64,000 nucleotides of DNA from Martelella radicis (GCF_014196625.1 NZ_JACIDZ010000002.1:248001-312000); one strand, 5' to 3'. Counted from the first letter of the stretch, positions 19,159 to 27,928 are shown. Program-made: numbers and translations. Notes: generated from the sequence alone by a model not told the origin.

Positions 19159-19670
19159 GCGACGCAGACTTAATTGCCGAACACACAAGCGCCGCGAGCC
19201 CCCTGGCTCGCGGCCTTCGCATTGTTCTGAGCATAACCGCCGGCGCGCTGCTGATGGCATTGATGGGGCTCACCGTCATCGATGTGATCGGCCGCTATGT
19301 CCTTAATGCCCCGGTCAGGGGCGCCGCGGAGCTCTCCGAACTGCTGCTGGTTTCCCTCGTCTATCTCGGCCTGCCGGCCGTCTGCGTTGACGGCGGCCAT
19401 GTCACGGTCGACCTGGTCACCAAATCGCTGCCGCGCTGGAGCGAGCGGGCACGCCTGTTCGTCACCGGCCTCGTCTCTTCCGGCGTCCTCGGCATCATCG
19501 CCTGGCGGCTTTATGCCTATGGCGCGCAGGTCGGCGGCTACAATCTCGTCACCAATTCGCTGCGCCTGCCGGTCGCCCCCGTCGTCTGGTTCTGCGCCGT
19601 CCTTGCCGGCATCTCGGCGCTCGTGACGTTTGCCATCGCGCTTGCCGCGCTATTCAAGAGAATGAAATGA
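19155..19670 (+). CDS. TRAP transporter small permease (DctQ family)
   Basis: A 171-residue inner-membrane protein with four predicted membrane segments (about 21-43, 54-75, 95-115, 135-160). FDVIGRYVLNAPV-like and RGAAELSELLLV segments are typical of DctQ. It forms the membrane unit with the large permease. Its ATG overlaps the dctP stop (ATGA), and its own stop overlaps the dctM start by 4 nt. Confidence 0.92.
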   Translation: MSDADLIAEHTSAASPLARGLRIVLSITAGALLMALMGLTVIDVIGRYVLNAPVRGAAELSELLLVSLVYLGLPAVCVDGGHVTVDLVTKSLPRWSERARLFVTGLVSSGVLGIIAWRLYAYGAQVGGYNLVTNSLRLPVAPVVWFCAVLAGISALVTFAIALAALFKRMK

Positions 19671-20956
19671 TCGAATGGCCCATCGGAATTGCGGTGCTGA
19701 TCGCGCTGCTCCTCGTCGGCATGCCGATCGCCTTTTCGCTGACGCTGATCGGCGTCGTCGGCACGGCCTCGATCATCGGGATGAAGCCGTCCTTCGCGCT
19801 GCTCGGCGCCACCTTCTTCGACAATGGCCGTTCCTACACGCTGACGGTGATGCCGCTCTTCCTGCTGATGGGCAATTTCGTCGTCCAGTCCGGCATTGCC
19901 CGCGAGCTTTATGACAGCGCCCATGCATGGCTGAGGCACCGCAAGGGCGGGCTGGCGCTGGCAACGGTTGCCGCCTGCGGCGGATTTTCCTCCGTGTGCG
20001 GTTCGTCGCTGGCAACGGCTGCCACCATGTCGAAGATCGCCCTGCCCTCCATGCGCCGCTTCGGCTATCCAGACAGCCTCGCCACCGCCTCGATTGCCGC
20101 CGGCGGCACGCTCGGCATCCTGATCCCGCCCTCCGTCATTCTGGTGTTCTACGGCATCATGACGCAGCAGAATATCGGCAAATTGTTCATGGCCGGCATC
20201 CTGCCGGGCGTGATCGGCATTCTCGGCTATTCGATCGCGGTGATGATTTCCGTGCGGCTCCTGAAGCAGGACCTGCCGGCCGAGCCGAAGCTTTCCTTGA
20301 GGGCGCGGTTCCTCGCGCTGAAGGGTACGGCCGGCGCACTGCTTCTCTTCATCTTCGTCATGGGCGGCATCTATCTCGGCATCTTCACCCCGACGGAAAG
20401 CGCGGGCATGGGCGCCTTCGGGGCCTTTCTGCTGGCGCTTTTCTCCGGCCGGCTGAAACTTGCCGACCTTGGAGACATTCTCTATTCGACCGCCAAGACC
20501 ACGGCGATGATGTTCTTCATCCTGTTCGGGGCGCTGACCTTCACCAACTACGTCAATCTTTCGGGCATGACGGCCGATATCCAGTCGGCCCTGTCGATGT
20601 TCGGCGACGGGCCTTACGCCACCATCATCGCCATCCTGATCGTCTATCTCCTGCTCGGTTGCGTGCTGGAAGGGCTTTCGATGATCACGCTCACCGTGCC
20701 GATCTTCTACCCGATCGTCGCCGCCCAAGGCTTCGATCTGATCTGGTTCGGCATCTTCGTCGTCGTCATCACCGAAGTGAGCTACATCACCCCGCCCGTG
20801 GGCATGAACGCCTTCGTGCTCAACACGGTGGTGCGCGATGTCAGCCTTCGAACCATCTTTTCCGGCCTCCTGCCCTTCGTCGCCATGGACATCCTCCGCG
20901 TTGCCCTGCTGATCGCCTTTCCGGCAATCGCGCTGTTTATCCCGTCGATGATGTGA
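19667..20956 (+). CDS. TRAP transporter large permease (DctM family)
   Basis: A 429-residue membrane protein with about 11-12 hydrophobic segments. It performs sodium-coupled import of the ligand delivered by the binding protein. GGTLGILIPPSVILVFYGI and the C-terminal YITPPVGMNAFV are DctM signatures. Length is normal. It ends the operon; the 150-nt stretch after it contains a GTGGG/CCCAC imperfect hairpin but no convincing T-tract. Confidence 0.93.
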   Translation: MIEWPIGIAVLIALLLVGMPIAFSLTLIGVVGTASIIGMKPSFALLGATFFDNGRSYTLTVMPLFLLMGNFVVQSGIARELYDSAHAWLRHRKGGLALATVAACGGFSSVCGSSLATAATMSKIALPSMRRFGYPDSLATASIAAGGTLGILIPPSVILVFYGIMTQQNIGKLFMAGILPGVIGILGYSIAVMISVRLLKQDLPAEPKLSLRARFLALKGTAGALLLFIFVMGGIYLGIFTPTESAGMGAFGAFLLALFSGRLKLADLGDILYSTAKTTAMMFFILFGALTFTNYVNLSGMTADIQSALSMFGDGPYATIIAILIVYLLLGCVLEGLSMITLTVPIFYPIVAAQGFDLIWFGIFVVVITEVSYITPPVGMNAFVLNTVVRDVSLRTIFSGLLPFVAMDILRVALLIAFPAIALFIPSMM

Positions 20957-21106
20957 GTGTGGGTCGATCGGATCGCCGATCCCACAGAGGCTGCTCTGCA
21001 GCGACAGCAAGACGCGTGGTATCGAAGCGACGGTGCGGCGCAGACATATTGGCGGCGCGTGCGGAAGGCCATCAAACGGCGACTGGTAAGGCAGTGAAGG
21101 GCGGCA

Positions 21107-21829
21107 TCAGTCGAACAGCGGGCCGTGACCGCCACCAGCAGCTTTGCGTCGGACGTCTGCCTCGCGTTCCTCGCTAACCTCGCGCCAGATGGCATATGTT
21201 TCGCTCACCATCTGATCGAGTTGCTCGAACCCATAAAGATCGATTCCCTGATCGGTCCACATCTTCACCGGGCGCTGGTCTTCGACCGCATTGCCAAACT
21301 GAATGATGCCGAGACGTGAGGTGCCAAAGTCCGGGTCTGAGACACGAATATGCTCATGCATCATGGAAAATACGAAACGTCGGGCCTCCTGCGTCAATTG
21401 CTTTGACCGCCGAGGATCGACGAAAAGAACCAGAGGGGAACCCTCGAATGCCGTCACCATCGGCAGCCAGTATTCAACTTTCTCGCCAACACTAAGTGCC
21501 AACGGAAAGAAGACTTGGGTTCGACTGCGCAACGCATTGTCCTGTGCGAACAGATGCAAACCTTTGGCCACAAATAGGTTCGCAATGCGCTCATCGTCGG
21601 AGGTCGCCTTCGATCTTATCAGGCGTTCCAGCACTGTCCATTCGATGGCATCAGCTGCGGAGAACATATCCGGCTGAACATTGAATATATCGGCAAACCG
21701 CATACGGACAGGCTTGTAGGTGATCGTAGGATGCCCAAGCTTGAAGTGCTCAAGGGCACGACGCTTTTGATCGGTCGGCAGATGCGCGATCCGTGCCAAG
21801 TCTATTTCAGGTAAGCGGCGTATCTTCAT
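21107..21829 (-). CDS. socB: SocB-like replication-inhibitor toxin (type VI TA)
   Basis: A 240-residue soluble protein whose sequence and context fit SocB, the Caulobacter toxin that binds the DNA sliding clamp DnaN and blocks replication. Q52-P-D-M-F56 matches a clamp-binding QxxL/MF motif. A conserved core FVFSMMHEHIRVSDPDFG and a C-terminal DGVDL-like DQGIDLYGFEQLDQMV follow. GGGAG six nt before the ATG at 21829 supports this start. It overlaps the upstream SocA-like gene by 23 nt. The family assignment is by recall of the family pattern and gene pair, without a search. Confidence 0.75.
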   Translation of the reverse strand: MKIRRLPEIDLARIAHLPTDQKRRALEHFKLGHPTITYKPVRMRFADIFNVQPDMFSAADAIEWTVLERLIRSKATSDDERIANLFVAKGLHLFAQDNALRSRTQVFFPLALSVGEKVEYWLPMVTAFEGSPLVLFVDPRRSKQLTQEARRFVFSMMHEHIRVSDPDFGTSRLGIIQFGNAVEDQRPVKMWTDQGIDLYGFEQLDQMVSETYAIWREVSEEREADVRRKAAGGGHGPLFD

Positions 21830-22358
21830 CCGGTTCTCCCGCGACGGTGCTCTCGCCAACCGAAATCTTATGAAATTTGAATCGGTTAACGATCACATCA
21901 TCGGGGATTCGAAGCCCCAGCGCAACAGATGTTCTACCTTTGTCCGCAATAAAGTGCCACGGGGCACCCTTGGCGTGGGAGATATCAACAAGGCGACCGG
22001 GGGAAAGCTGCCCATAGGATGACATTATTCGCGCGATATGGCGACGAACTGGTAGCGCGTCCGGTACTTCGAGAGCCGAACGCTCGCCGGTCAAGATATC
22101 TTGACTGGTGGCCCTGAAGTCGATCGGTGAACTCCCTGCCATCTTGAATGCCGAATAGGCAGCGGGATGAACTGGACCGTAACGCCAAGCCTCGAAATAA
22201 CCGCTGACGAGTGGTCGCTTAGTTTCGACAAGAAAAATCGCGTGGGCAAAATAAAGGAGTTTTTGAAGCGCAAGATTGGTAACCGATATTCCCGAGCGAT
22301 CTGCCTCCTCAAGCATGAGGTTCGCGATTGCTCTTGGATCATATGGGCCATCGGTCAT
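21807..22358 (-). CDS. socA: SocA-like Panacea-domain antitoxin
   Basis: A 183-residue protein with the Panacea (DUF4065, SocA/GepA) domain at about 8-150: IANLMLEEADRSG, LALQKLLYFAH, FEAWRYGPVHPAAYSAF. In Caulobacter SocA is a proteolytic adaptor that delivers SocB to ClpXP, defining type VI toxin-antitoxin systems. Here it precedes and overlaps the SocB-like gene. The ATG at 22358 is the first good family start. The gene begins 41 bp from the 3' end of tRNA-Thr, a classic integration position. DNA is more A/T-rich than the neighbours. Confidence 0.8.
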   Translation of the reverse strand: MTDGPYDPRAIANLMLEEADRSGISVTNLALQKLLYFAHAIFLVETKRPLVSGYFEAWRYGPVHPAAYSAFKMAGSSPIDFRATSQDILTGERSALEVPDALPVRRHIARIMSSYGQLSPGRLVDISHAKGAPWHFIADKGRTSVALGLRIPDDVIVNRFKFHKISVGESTVAGEPDEDTPLT

Positions 22359-22398
22359 AGCTGCACTTCTGGCACTTCCTCTATCGATGTCTTGGAAG

Positions 22399-22474
22399 TG
22401 GTGCCGCTTACGTGACTCGAACACGTGACCCCATCATTACGAATGATGTGCTCTACCAACTGAGCTAAAGCGGC
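22399..22474 (-). tRNA. tRNA-Thr (anticodon CGT)
   Basis: A complete 76-nt cloverleaf including an encoded CCA (plus-strand TGG at 22399-22401). The acceptor stem is GCCGCTT/AAGCGGC, the D-arm GCTCAGTTGGTAGAGC, and the anticodon stem CATCA/TGATG with loop TTCGTAA, giving CGT, which reads ACG (Thr). The T-arm is ACGTG-TTCGAGT-CACGT. Confidence 0.96.
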
Positions 22475-22571
22475 ATTCCAAGCGCAGGGCCGGCCTACTA
22501 TGGCCCTACTATTTTATTCTGTCACCCACCAACCCACTGGCTTCGAACGTCATTCTCGGGCGGACCCGGTA

Positions 22572-22610
22572 ATTACGAATGACGTGCTCTACCAACTGAG
22601 CTACAGCGGC
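22572..22610 (-). repeat. Duplicated 5' half of tRNA-Thr (pseudo-tRNA)
   Basis: These 39 nt match the 5' half of the tRNA-Thr (22436-22474) at 37 of 39 positions, from the acceptor 5' strand through the anticodon loop. The expected 3' half is absent: the anticodon stem cannot close and no T-arm pairs. An 8-bp CGTCATTC/GAATGACG inverted repeat begins in the copy. It is a tRNA remnant or attachment scar, not a working gene. Confidence 0.75.
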
Positions 22611-22722
22611 CCGAACGCGGCGGGCGCGTTGCGATGCATGGGGCTGTTACAGGCTCTTGGCGGGTTTTTCAAGCGTCTTTGCTCCGGCCGGGGCAAAAAA
22701 TGATGTCGCCCCGGCATCCGCC

Positions 22723-23388
22723 CTAGTCGGCGCCGCGCAGAAGGGCGAGCGTTTCGGCGCGCTTTGCCGCATCCGTGTCGAAGACACCGCGCGAAACCAG
22801 CGTGACCGTCTTGGCGCCATGGGCCTTGATGCCGCGCATTTCCATGCACATGTGGCGGGCTTCCGCCAGAACCATCACGCCTCTGGGTCTGAGCACGGTT
22901 TCGATCGCATCGGCGATCTGGCCGGTCAGCCGTTCCTGAAGCTGCGGGCGGCGGGCGAGCGTCTCGACCACGCGGGCAAGCTTGGAAAGGCCCGTCAGCC
23001 GTCCGCCATCGGGCAGATAGGCGATATGCGCCTTGCCGAAGAACGGCAGGAGGTGATGTTCGCACATGGTATGGAAGGCGATGTCCCTGACGATGACGAT
23101 CTCGTCATGCCCGTCTTCGGTGAACACGGTCTTCAGATGCTCCGAAGCATCCTCCTGAAGGCCGGAAAACACGTCCGTATACATTTTCGCCACCCGCGAC
23201 GGCGTATCCCTGAGGCCCTCGCGCTCCGGATCCTCGCCGAGCGCGACCAGAATGTCGGTCACGGCCTTCATGATCGTCTCGCGCCGCTCATCCGTGGTGC
23301 TGACGTGAAGTCTGTCGTTCGGGATATCGTCCAAAAGGTCACCTGCCCTTTCCGCAGCGGAAGATTTGAGCTCCGCCTCATTCGGCAA
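22723..23388 (-). CDS. folE: GTP cyclohydrolase I
   Basis: A 221-residue enzyme that converts GTP to 7,8-dihydroneopterin triphosphate, the first step of folate/pterin synthesis. Motifs: [13 protein letters not shown], the zinc/catalytic [23 protein letters not shown] and [11 protein letters not shown] (second zinc Cys). No ATG precedes the conserved domain; TTG at 23388 is the likely start, since the next ATG (codon 40) would cut into the N-terminal helix. It is the last gene before the tRNA island. Confidence 0.94.
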   Translation of the reverse strand: MPNEAELKSSAAERAGDLLDDIPNDRLHVSTTDERRETIMKAVTDILVALGEDPEREGLRDTPSRVAKMYTDVFSGLQEDASEHLKTVFTEDGHDEIVIVRDIAFHTMCEHHLLPFFGKAHIAYLPDGGRLTGLSKLARVVETLARRPQLQERLTGQIADAIETVLRPRGVMVLAEARHMCMEMRGIKAHGAKTVTLVSRGVFDTDAAKRAETLALLRGAD

Positions 23389-23538
23389 TTGCCTACTTGT
23401 TAAAGTCTTGGCGGGAGGTCAAGCCCTGTTGGCCCACAACCCGAAATATGTTTAGGTGTCAGCCATTTACATGCCTTTATTTCGGATCCTGCCCGATATC
23501 ATGGGGCACGATCTTTTCCGGCAGAAGAAAGAGATACC

Positions 23539-24165
23539 ATGTCAGAAATATCGCCCGTGCACCGAATGAAGCTCTTCATGCTTGCCTCGATCCTGCTTTT
23601 GGTTTCGGTCGCCACGGTTTCGGCCGCCTGCCCCGTTGCAGCCGACCTTGAACGCGGCATCGCGCTGACCCGAACCGAGGACGGGTTCACCACGGTCTAC
23701 CGGAAGCGGGCGGGCGTCCTCTCCAGTCGGTATGAATATACCCGCGGAACCGGACCGGCCGACAATGTCACGGCAACCTACGTCCATGGCCTCCTCTCCA
23801 AGAAGCGCAGCGGTGGCAGCGGGGGTGTCGAGTTATCGTACGACAGCGCAGCCGACGCGCTGGACGCAAGTCTGAAACGCGGCAGAGACTGGCAAAGCGG
23901 AGTAACCTTGCTGAGAGGCAGCAAGGCAGTGTCGAGAGGCACATTCACCGTGGATTTCATTCGGAAGGGGCGGCTTTCACTTGGCCGATGCAGTTATCCC
24001 GTATGGATTGTGAAAACATCGCTCGCGCTCCCTCAGTCAGACCCGATCCGCTTCCGCTACGCCTACGCCCCGTCACTTGGCATTCCTATGGAGTCTATTC
24101 GCATCGACGCCCGGGGCAAGCCGATCCATGGCGTGCAGTATGACTCTATCCGTCTGGCCGAATGA
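23539..24165 (+). CDS. Secreted protein of unknown function
   Basis: A 208-residue protein with a signal peptide (about 1-29, ending VSA before ACPVA). The mature part is rich in beta-strand and carries two Cys (31 and about 152), which may form a disulfide. I do not recognise a family. AGAAAGAG precedes the ATG. Its 3' end overlaps the convergent DMT transporter gene by 20 nt. Confidence 0.7.
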   Translation: MSEISPVHRMKLFMLASILLLVSVATVSAACPVAADLERGIALTRTEDGFTTVYRKRAGVLSSRYEYTRGTGPADNVTATYVHGLLSKKRSGGSGGVELSYDSAADALDASLKRGRDWQSGVTLLRGSKAVSRGTFTVDFIRKGRLSLGRCSYPVWIVKTSLALPQSDPIRFRYAYAPSLGIPMESIRIDARGKPIHGVQYDSIRLAE

Positions 24166-25042
24166 GATCGCCCGCGCCGCGTGAGGTGCCCGCCGAGATC
24201 ACACAGGCCGCCACGATCAGCGCGCCGCCGACAAGCGTCGGCCAGGTGGGGATTTCGTCAAAGAAGACAAAGCCGTAGAAGCCCGCCCATACCAGCGAGG
24301 AATAGTCGACAACGGCATAGAGCGAGGCCGGCATGCGGCGAAGCCCTTCCACCAGGAAGACAAAACCGAGCGCACCGCAAAGCCCGATCAGCCCGATCTG
24401 CCAGGAAAGCGCGGGCTCCGGCGCTTCCCACAGCACAAACGCAAGCGGTGCGGAAAACAGAGCGGCGAATGCCGTCTGCATCAGGCTCAGCGTGATCGGG
24501 TGGTCATTGGCCGACGAGCGCTTCATCGCGATCGCCGTGAAGGCATAGGCGAGCGGCGCGGCAAGGCCGGCGGCGATGGCGGCAAGCGAAACCGGCGGAC
24601 CGGCAAGCCCCGTTCCCCGCGCGGCGACGATGAGCGCAGAGCCCGACACCGCGAGGACAAGCGCAAGATAGGTTCCCCTGCCGGGCCTTTCGCCGAAGAC
24701 AAGCGCGCCGAGCAGGGCCATGTAGATCGGCGCCGTCATCGCCAGCGCCAGCGCCATGACCAGCGGCATGCCGGCAATGCCGTAGAAGAACAGGCTTGCC
24801 GTTGCCGCCGCCAGAAAGCCCTTCAGCGCATGATCCTTCATGAAGCCGGGCTTTGGCCTCCGGCGCACGAAGACGGCGACGAACAGGGTGAGAAACAAGG
24901 CCGAGACCGTGTAGCGCAGAAAGGCGACCTGGAAGCTCGACATCTCCGCGCCGAGACTTTTCGCCAGCGCATCCACGCCCGAAAGCGTGGCCACGGCCGC
25001 CACGGCGAAGCCGACGCCCGATGTTCGGTTCAGTGATTCCAT
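24146..25042 (-). CDS. DMT-superfamily (EamA) transporter
   Basis: A 298-residue inner-membrane protein with ten hydrophobic segments arranged as two EamA repeats. Typical features: FLRYTVSALFL in repeat one, GERPGRGTYLAL between helices, and the C-terminal FFDEIPTWPTLVGGALIVAACVI of repeat two. Probably exports a metabolite or amino acid; substrate unknown. GGGAGG before the ATG at 25042 sets the start. Confidence 0.9.
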   Translation of the reverse strand: MESLNRTSGVGFAVAAVATLSGVDALAKSLGAEMSSFQVAFLRYTVSALFLTLFVAVFVRRRPKPGFMKDHALKGFLAAATASLFFYGIAGMPLVMALALAMTAPIYMALLGALVFGERPGRGTYLALVLAVSGSALIVAARGTGLAGPPVSLAAIAAGLAAPLAYAFTAIAMKRSSANDHPITLSLMQTAFAALFSAPLAFVLWEAPEPALSWQIGLIGLCGALGFVFLVEGLRRMPASLYAVVDYSSLVWAGFYGFVFFDEIPTWPTLVGGALIVAACVISAGTSRGAGDLIRPDG

Positions 25043-25233
25043 GCCTGGATCCTCCCGTCCCGGAAAAAACCCGGCACCGCTCCAAGACTGTCGGCGATAG
25101 ACCCGACCCCTGAGGCGGTCAAGCCGTCGAGGGGGCCGAACGGTTCGCTCGCGCAAGACCGTTCAAGGCTTTCCCGGGGGCGGCAAATGGCCTAGAGGCA
25201 TTCGGGAAAGACAGAACAAAGGGAGCCGCCGCC

Positions 25234-25629
25234 ATGGCCAAGATGATCCACTCGATGATCCGCGTGCTGGATGAAGCCCGCTCGATCGATTTCTACAACC
25301 TTCTCTTCGGCCTTGAGGTGGTGGACCGCTACCCCTTTGACGGCTTCACGCTCATCTATCTCGCCGATGCCGAAACCGGCTTCGAACTGGAGCTGACCGT
25401 GAATGCTGGCCAGAGCGAAGCCTATGATCTTGGTAACGGTTATGGCCATCTCGCCGTCAGCGTCGAAGATATCGCCGCCGAGCATCAGCGCCTGAGCGAA
25501 CTTGGCATTCCCGTCGGCAAGCTGGTGTCCATGGAGCGCGAGGGCGCGCCCTTCGCCCGCTTCTTCTTCGTCACCGACCCCGACGGTTACAAGATCGAGG
25601 TGCTTCAGCGCGGCGGCCGTTTTCAGTAG
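25234..25629 (+). CDS. VOC-family protein (glyoxalase I-like)
   Basis: A 131-residue vicinal-oxygen-chelate protein with one glyoxalase fold made of two beta-alpha-beta units. Likely metal ligands are H6 in KMIHSMIRV, Glu in ELELTV, His in GYGHLAV and Glu in YKIEVLQ, the H-E-H-E order of lactoylglutathione lyase. It may detoxify methylglyoxal, but other VOC activities are possible. GGGAG at 25220 supports the ATG. It overlaps the convergent ATPase gene by 7 nt. Confidence 0.85.
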   Translation: MAKMIHSMIRVLDEARSIDFYNLLFGLEVVDRYPFDGFTLIYLADAETGFELELTVNAGQSEAYDLGNGYGHLAVSVEDIAAEHQRLSELGIPVGKLVSMEREGAPFARFFFVTDPDGYKIEVLQRGGRFQ

Positions 25630-26156
25630 GCGCCGACCCGCTGCAGGATGAAGCGAATGCGGGTCTCGATATCGGCCTTCGGCAGCACGACCGGCCGATA
25701 GCCGAGCTTCGGGTAGAACGCCATCAGTCGCTCATATTCGGCCATTCCCTCGTCCAACCCGTGGCGACGTTCGTCGTCATTGACATAGATTTCCGGCCAT
25801 GGCGGGGTCATGAAAACGGTTTGACCATAGCGGACACGCCGGGAGATATCGGGAATTGCAGTCGCACCGGTTAGATGGTCGAGGCCCGCCAGAGCATCGA
25901 CTAGGCCGCGGTCAAAGAAGATCGGGCCTTTGACTTGAAGCATCGCTTCGTGATCGGCTGTCGCCATTTCGATTGCGCGGCGGGCAAAGGCCTCCAAGTC
26001 GACCCATGGCAGCGCCCTGCCGTCGCCCGCAAGCTCCTCCGCCACAATCCGGCGGCCGGGCTCGCGAACCACGGCGAAGCCGCGCACGGCAAGCGCTTCG
26101 ATCAGGCTCGACTTGCCGCCGCCGGAGCAGCCGGAGATGACGAAGAACCGCTCCAT
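25623..26156 (-). CDS. P-loop AAA-family ATPase/kinase-like protein
   Basis: A 177-residue protein with Walker A GCSGGGKSS at 9-17 and an FFDRG Walker-B-like segment near 80. The pattern REPGRRIVAEEL and DRGLVDALA fits the AAA_28 family, small ATP-binding proteins related to nucleotide kinases. Cellular role unknown. The ATG at 26156 begins directly before the P-loop strand. It follows the MliC-like gene by 7 nt, so the two are likely co-transcribed. Confidence 0.78.
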   Translation of the reverse strand: MERFFVISGCSGGGKSSLIEALAVRGFAVVREPGRRIVAEELAGDGRALPWVDLEAFARRAIEMATADHEAMLQVKGPIFFDRGLVDALAGLDHLTGATAIPDISRRVRYGQTVFMTPPWPEIYVNDDERRHGLDEGMAEYERLMAFYPKLGYRPVVLPKADIETRIRFILQRVGAY

Positions 26157-26163
26157 CCGTCCG

Positions 26164-26526
26164 TCAGGACGCGGTTTCGCAGGCAATGCCCGGATCGTTC
26201 TCGCCGTCCATCACATTGTAAAGCGTCGCGCCGTTGCCCTTCGTCCACCAGACCCAGGGGCCGGCGGCATAGCGCGCGCCGGAAGCCGAGATCACCTGCG
26301 CGGCGACGGTCAGATGCTCCGGCCATTCGAGCCGCGCCAGCGAAATCTCGCCGCTGGTCACGTAGCGCGCCTTCAGCGTAAAGTCGCCGCAATCATAAAC
26401 GGCTTCGTTATCGATCGCGTCCGGTCCGCCCGGCACCTTGATCGAAAGCGCGGTCTCCGCATAGGCGGATCCGATAGCAGCCGCGGTGAAAATGACGGAT
26501 ATCAGGACTGTGCTTTTCCTCAACAT
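26164..26526 (-). CDS. MliC-family lysozyme-inhibitor-like protein
   Basis: A 120-residue secreted protein. Signal peptide about 1-23 (ending AYA before ETAL). The mature domain has YDCGDF at the start, ISASGARYAAGPWVWWTKGNGATLYN and a C-terminal Cys, the MliC (C-type lysozyme inhibitor) pattern in which SASGARY and the KG loop contact lysozyme. No lipobox Cys, so it is periplasmic rather than membrane-anchored. GGGAAGG supports the ATG at 26526. Confidence 0.82.
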   Translation of the reverse strand: MLRKSTVLISVIFTAAAIGSAYAETALSIKVPGGPDAIDNEAVYDCGDFTLKARYVTSGEISLARLEWPEHLTVAAQVISASGARYAAGPWVWWTKGNGATLYNVMDGENDPGIACETAS

Positions 26527-26921
26527 CAACCTTCCCTATCATTGCCTGTGTTCGAAGCGCACCATCCGGTGGGGATGCAGTTTTGGATGGGATGTGGCAG
26601 ACTAATATGCCAGATTGATCTTGCTCAAGGCCGGCGCCGAAACTTAGCCTTAAGTCGTAGGCGTCTTGCGGCGGCACGCGGGCGAAACGCCTATTAACCG
26701 GCGGCTTCGCCGAAGTCCACAGCGCCGACATGCGCATGACGGGAAATGGATAAGACCGATATGGCAGAAGAACCGGACCAAAGCCTCGCCCTCCCGAAGG
26801 CCTCGCTCTCCGCCGTGCCCCGCGCCAGCGCGGAAGCGCGAAAGCAAGACAGGTCCGCCCCATTGGCCCAGTCACCGACAGCCTCCCAAGCATAACCCGA
26901 TCACCCAAGGAGTATTCCACG
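26527..26921. other. Intergenic region upstream of pta
   Basis: 395 bp. It contains one possible small reading frame (26746-26895, listed separately) and the pta promoter; nothing else recognised. Confidence 0.4.
26746..26895 (+). CDS. Possible small protein (49 aa), uncertain
   Basis: An open frame MDKTDMAEEPDQ... of 49 residues ending QSPTASQA, 26 bp before the pta start. It is hydrophilic and rich in Ala, Ser and Pro. The ribosome site (GGGA, 2 nt before the ATG) is poor. There is no family resemblance; it may be chance. Confidence 0.2.
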   Translation: MDKTDMAEEPDQSLALPKASLSAVPRASAEARKQDRSAPLAQSPTASQA

Positions 26922-27875
26922 ATGGCCGACAAATTCGATGTCGCAGGCTTCAACAAGAATTTCATCGAGCGCGCAGCGCAGAAGCCCGCAATCGCCACCG
27001 CCGTTGTGCATCCCTGCAGCCGTGATGCGCTTCTGGGCGCCGTCGAGGCCGCCCATGAAAACCTGATCGAGCCGATTCTCGTCGGCCCGGAAAGCAAGAT
27101 CAAGGCTGTTGCCGACGAGAACGAGATCGACATTTCCGGCTACAGGATCATCGACACGCCGCACAGCCATGCCTCCGCGGCACAGGCTGTTGCCCTTGCC
27201 AGCAAGGGCGAGGCCGAGGCGCTGATGAAGGGCAGCCTGCACACGGACGAATATATGGGCGCCGTGATCAAGAAGGATGCCGGCCTTCGCACCGGCCGCC
27301 GCATCTCCCACGTCTTCGCCATGGTCGACCCGGAATATCCCAAGCCCTTCTTCATCACTGACGCGGCGATGAACATCAAGCCGGATCTCGCCGCCAAGGT
27401 CGACATCGCCCAGAACGCCATCGACCTGATGATCGCGATCTCCGATGTCGAGATCACGCCGAAGGTCGCCGTGCTTTCGGCCGTTGAAACCGTCAATCCC
27501 GCGATCCAGTCGACCATCGACGCAGCCTGCCTGTCGAAGATGGCCGACCGCGGACAGATCACCAATGCCATCGTCGACGGACCTCTGGCCTTCGACAACG
27601 CGATCAGCCTCGAGGCCGCCAAGATCAAGGGCATCTCCTCGGCCGTCTCCGGCGATGCCGATATCCTGCTGACGCCCGACCTGGAATCCGGCAACATGCT
27701 GGCCAAGCAGCTGGTGCTTCTCGGCGGCGCCACCTCCTCGGGCATCATCCTCGGCGCCCGCATTCCGATCATCCTGACGAGCCGCGCCGATGGCGCGCAG
27801 GCCCGTATCGGCTCCTGCGCGATTGCGGCCCTGATGGCGGATGCCCGCCGCAACGGCCGGTTCCCGGCGCTCTGA
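26922..27875 (+). CDS. pta: Phosphate acetyltransferase (PTA/PTB family)
   Basis: A 317-residue phosphotransacylase interconverting acetyl-CoA and acetyl phosphate. Family motifs: EALMKGSLHTDEYMGAV, FFITDAAMNI, DGPLAFDNAIS, GDADILLTPDLESGNML. It corresponds to the Pta domain of the larger MaoC-Pta fusion proteins, but lacks the N-terminal MaoC part. AAGGAG precedes the ATG. No acetate kinase or phosphoketolase gene adjoins it, unlike many rhizobial arrangements. A strong terminator follows. Confidence 0.9.
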   Translation: MADKFDVAGFNKNFIERAAQKPAIATAVVHPCSRDALLGAVEAAHENLIEPILVGPESKIKAVADENEIDISGYRIIDTPHSHASAAQAVALASKGEAEALMKGSLHTDEYMGAVIKKDAGLRTGRRISHVFAMVDPEYPKPFFITDAAMNIKPDLAAKVDIAQNAIDLMIAISDVEITPKVAVLSAVETVNPAIQSTIDAACLSKMADRGQITNAIVDGPLAFDNAISLEAAKIKGISSAVSGDADILLTPDLESGNMLAKQLVLLGGATSSGIILGARIPIILTSRADGAQARIGSCAIAALMADARRNGRFPAL

Positions 27876-27895
27876 GCAGCGACGAACCGAGCCCC

Positions 27896-27928
27896 AAGCC
27901 GTCGCGGCGAAAGCCGCGGCGGCTTTTT
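27896..27928 (+). terminator. Terminator after pta
   Basis: 13-bp stem (27896-27908 with 27913-27925, one G-T pair), GAAA tetraloop, then TTTTT. Confidence 0.85.

Noticed and set aside
20957-21106. A terminator after the TRAP operon
   Set aside because: The GTGGG/CCCAC hairpin is imperfect and is not followed by a T-tract.
22572-22610. A second functional tRNA-Thr gene
   Set aside because: Only the 5' half is present; the anticodon stem and T-arm cannot pair.
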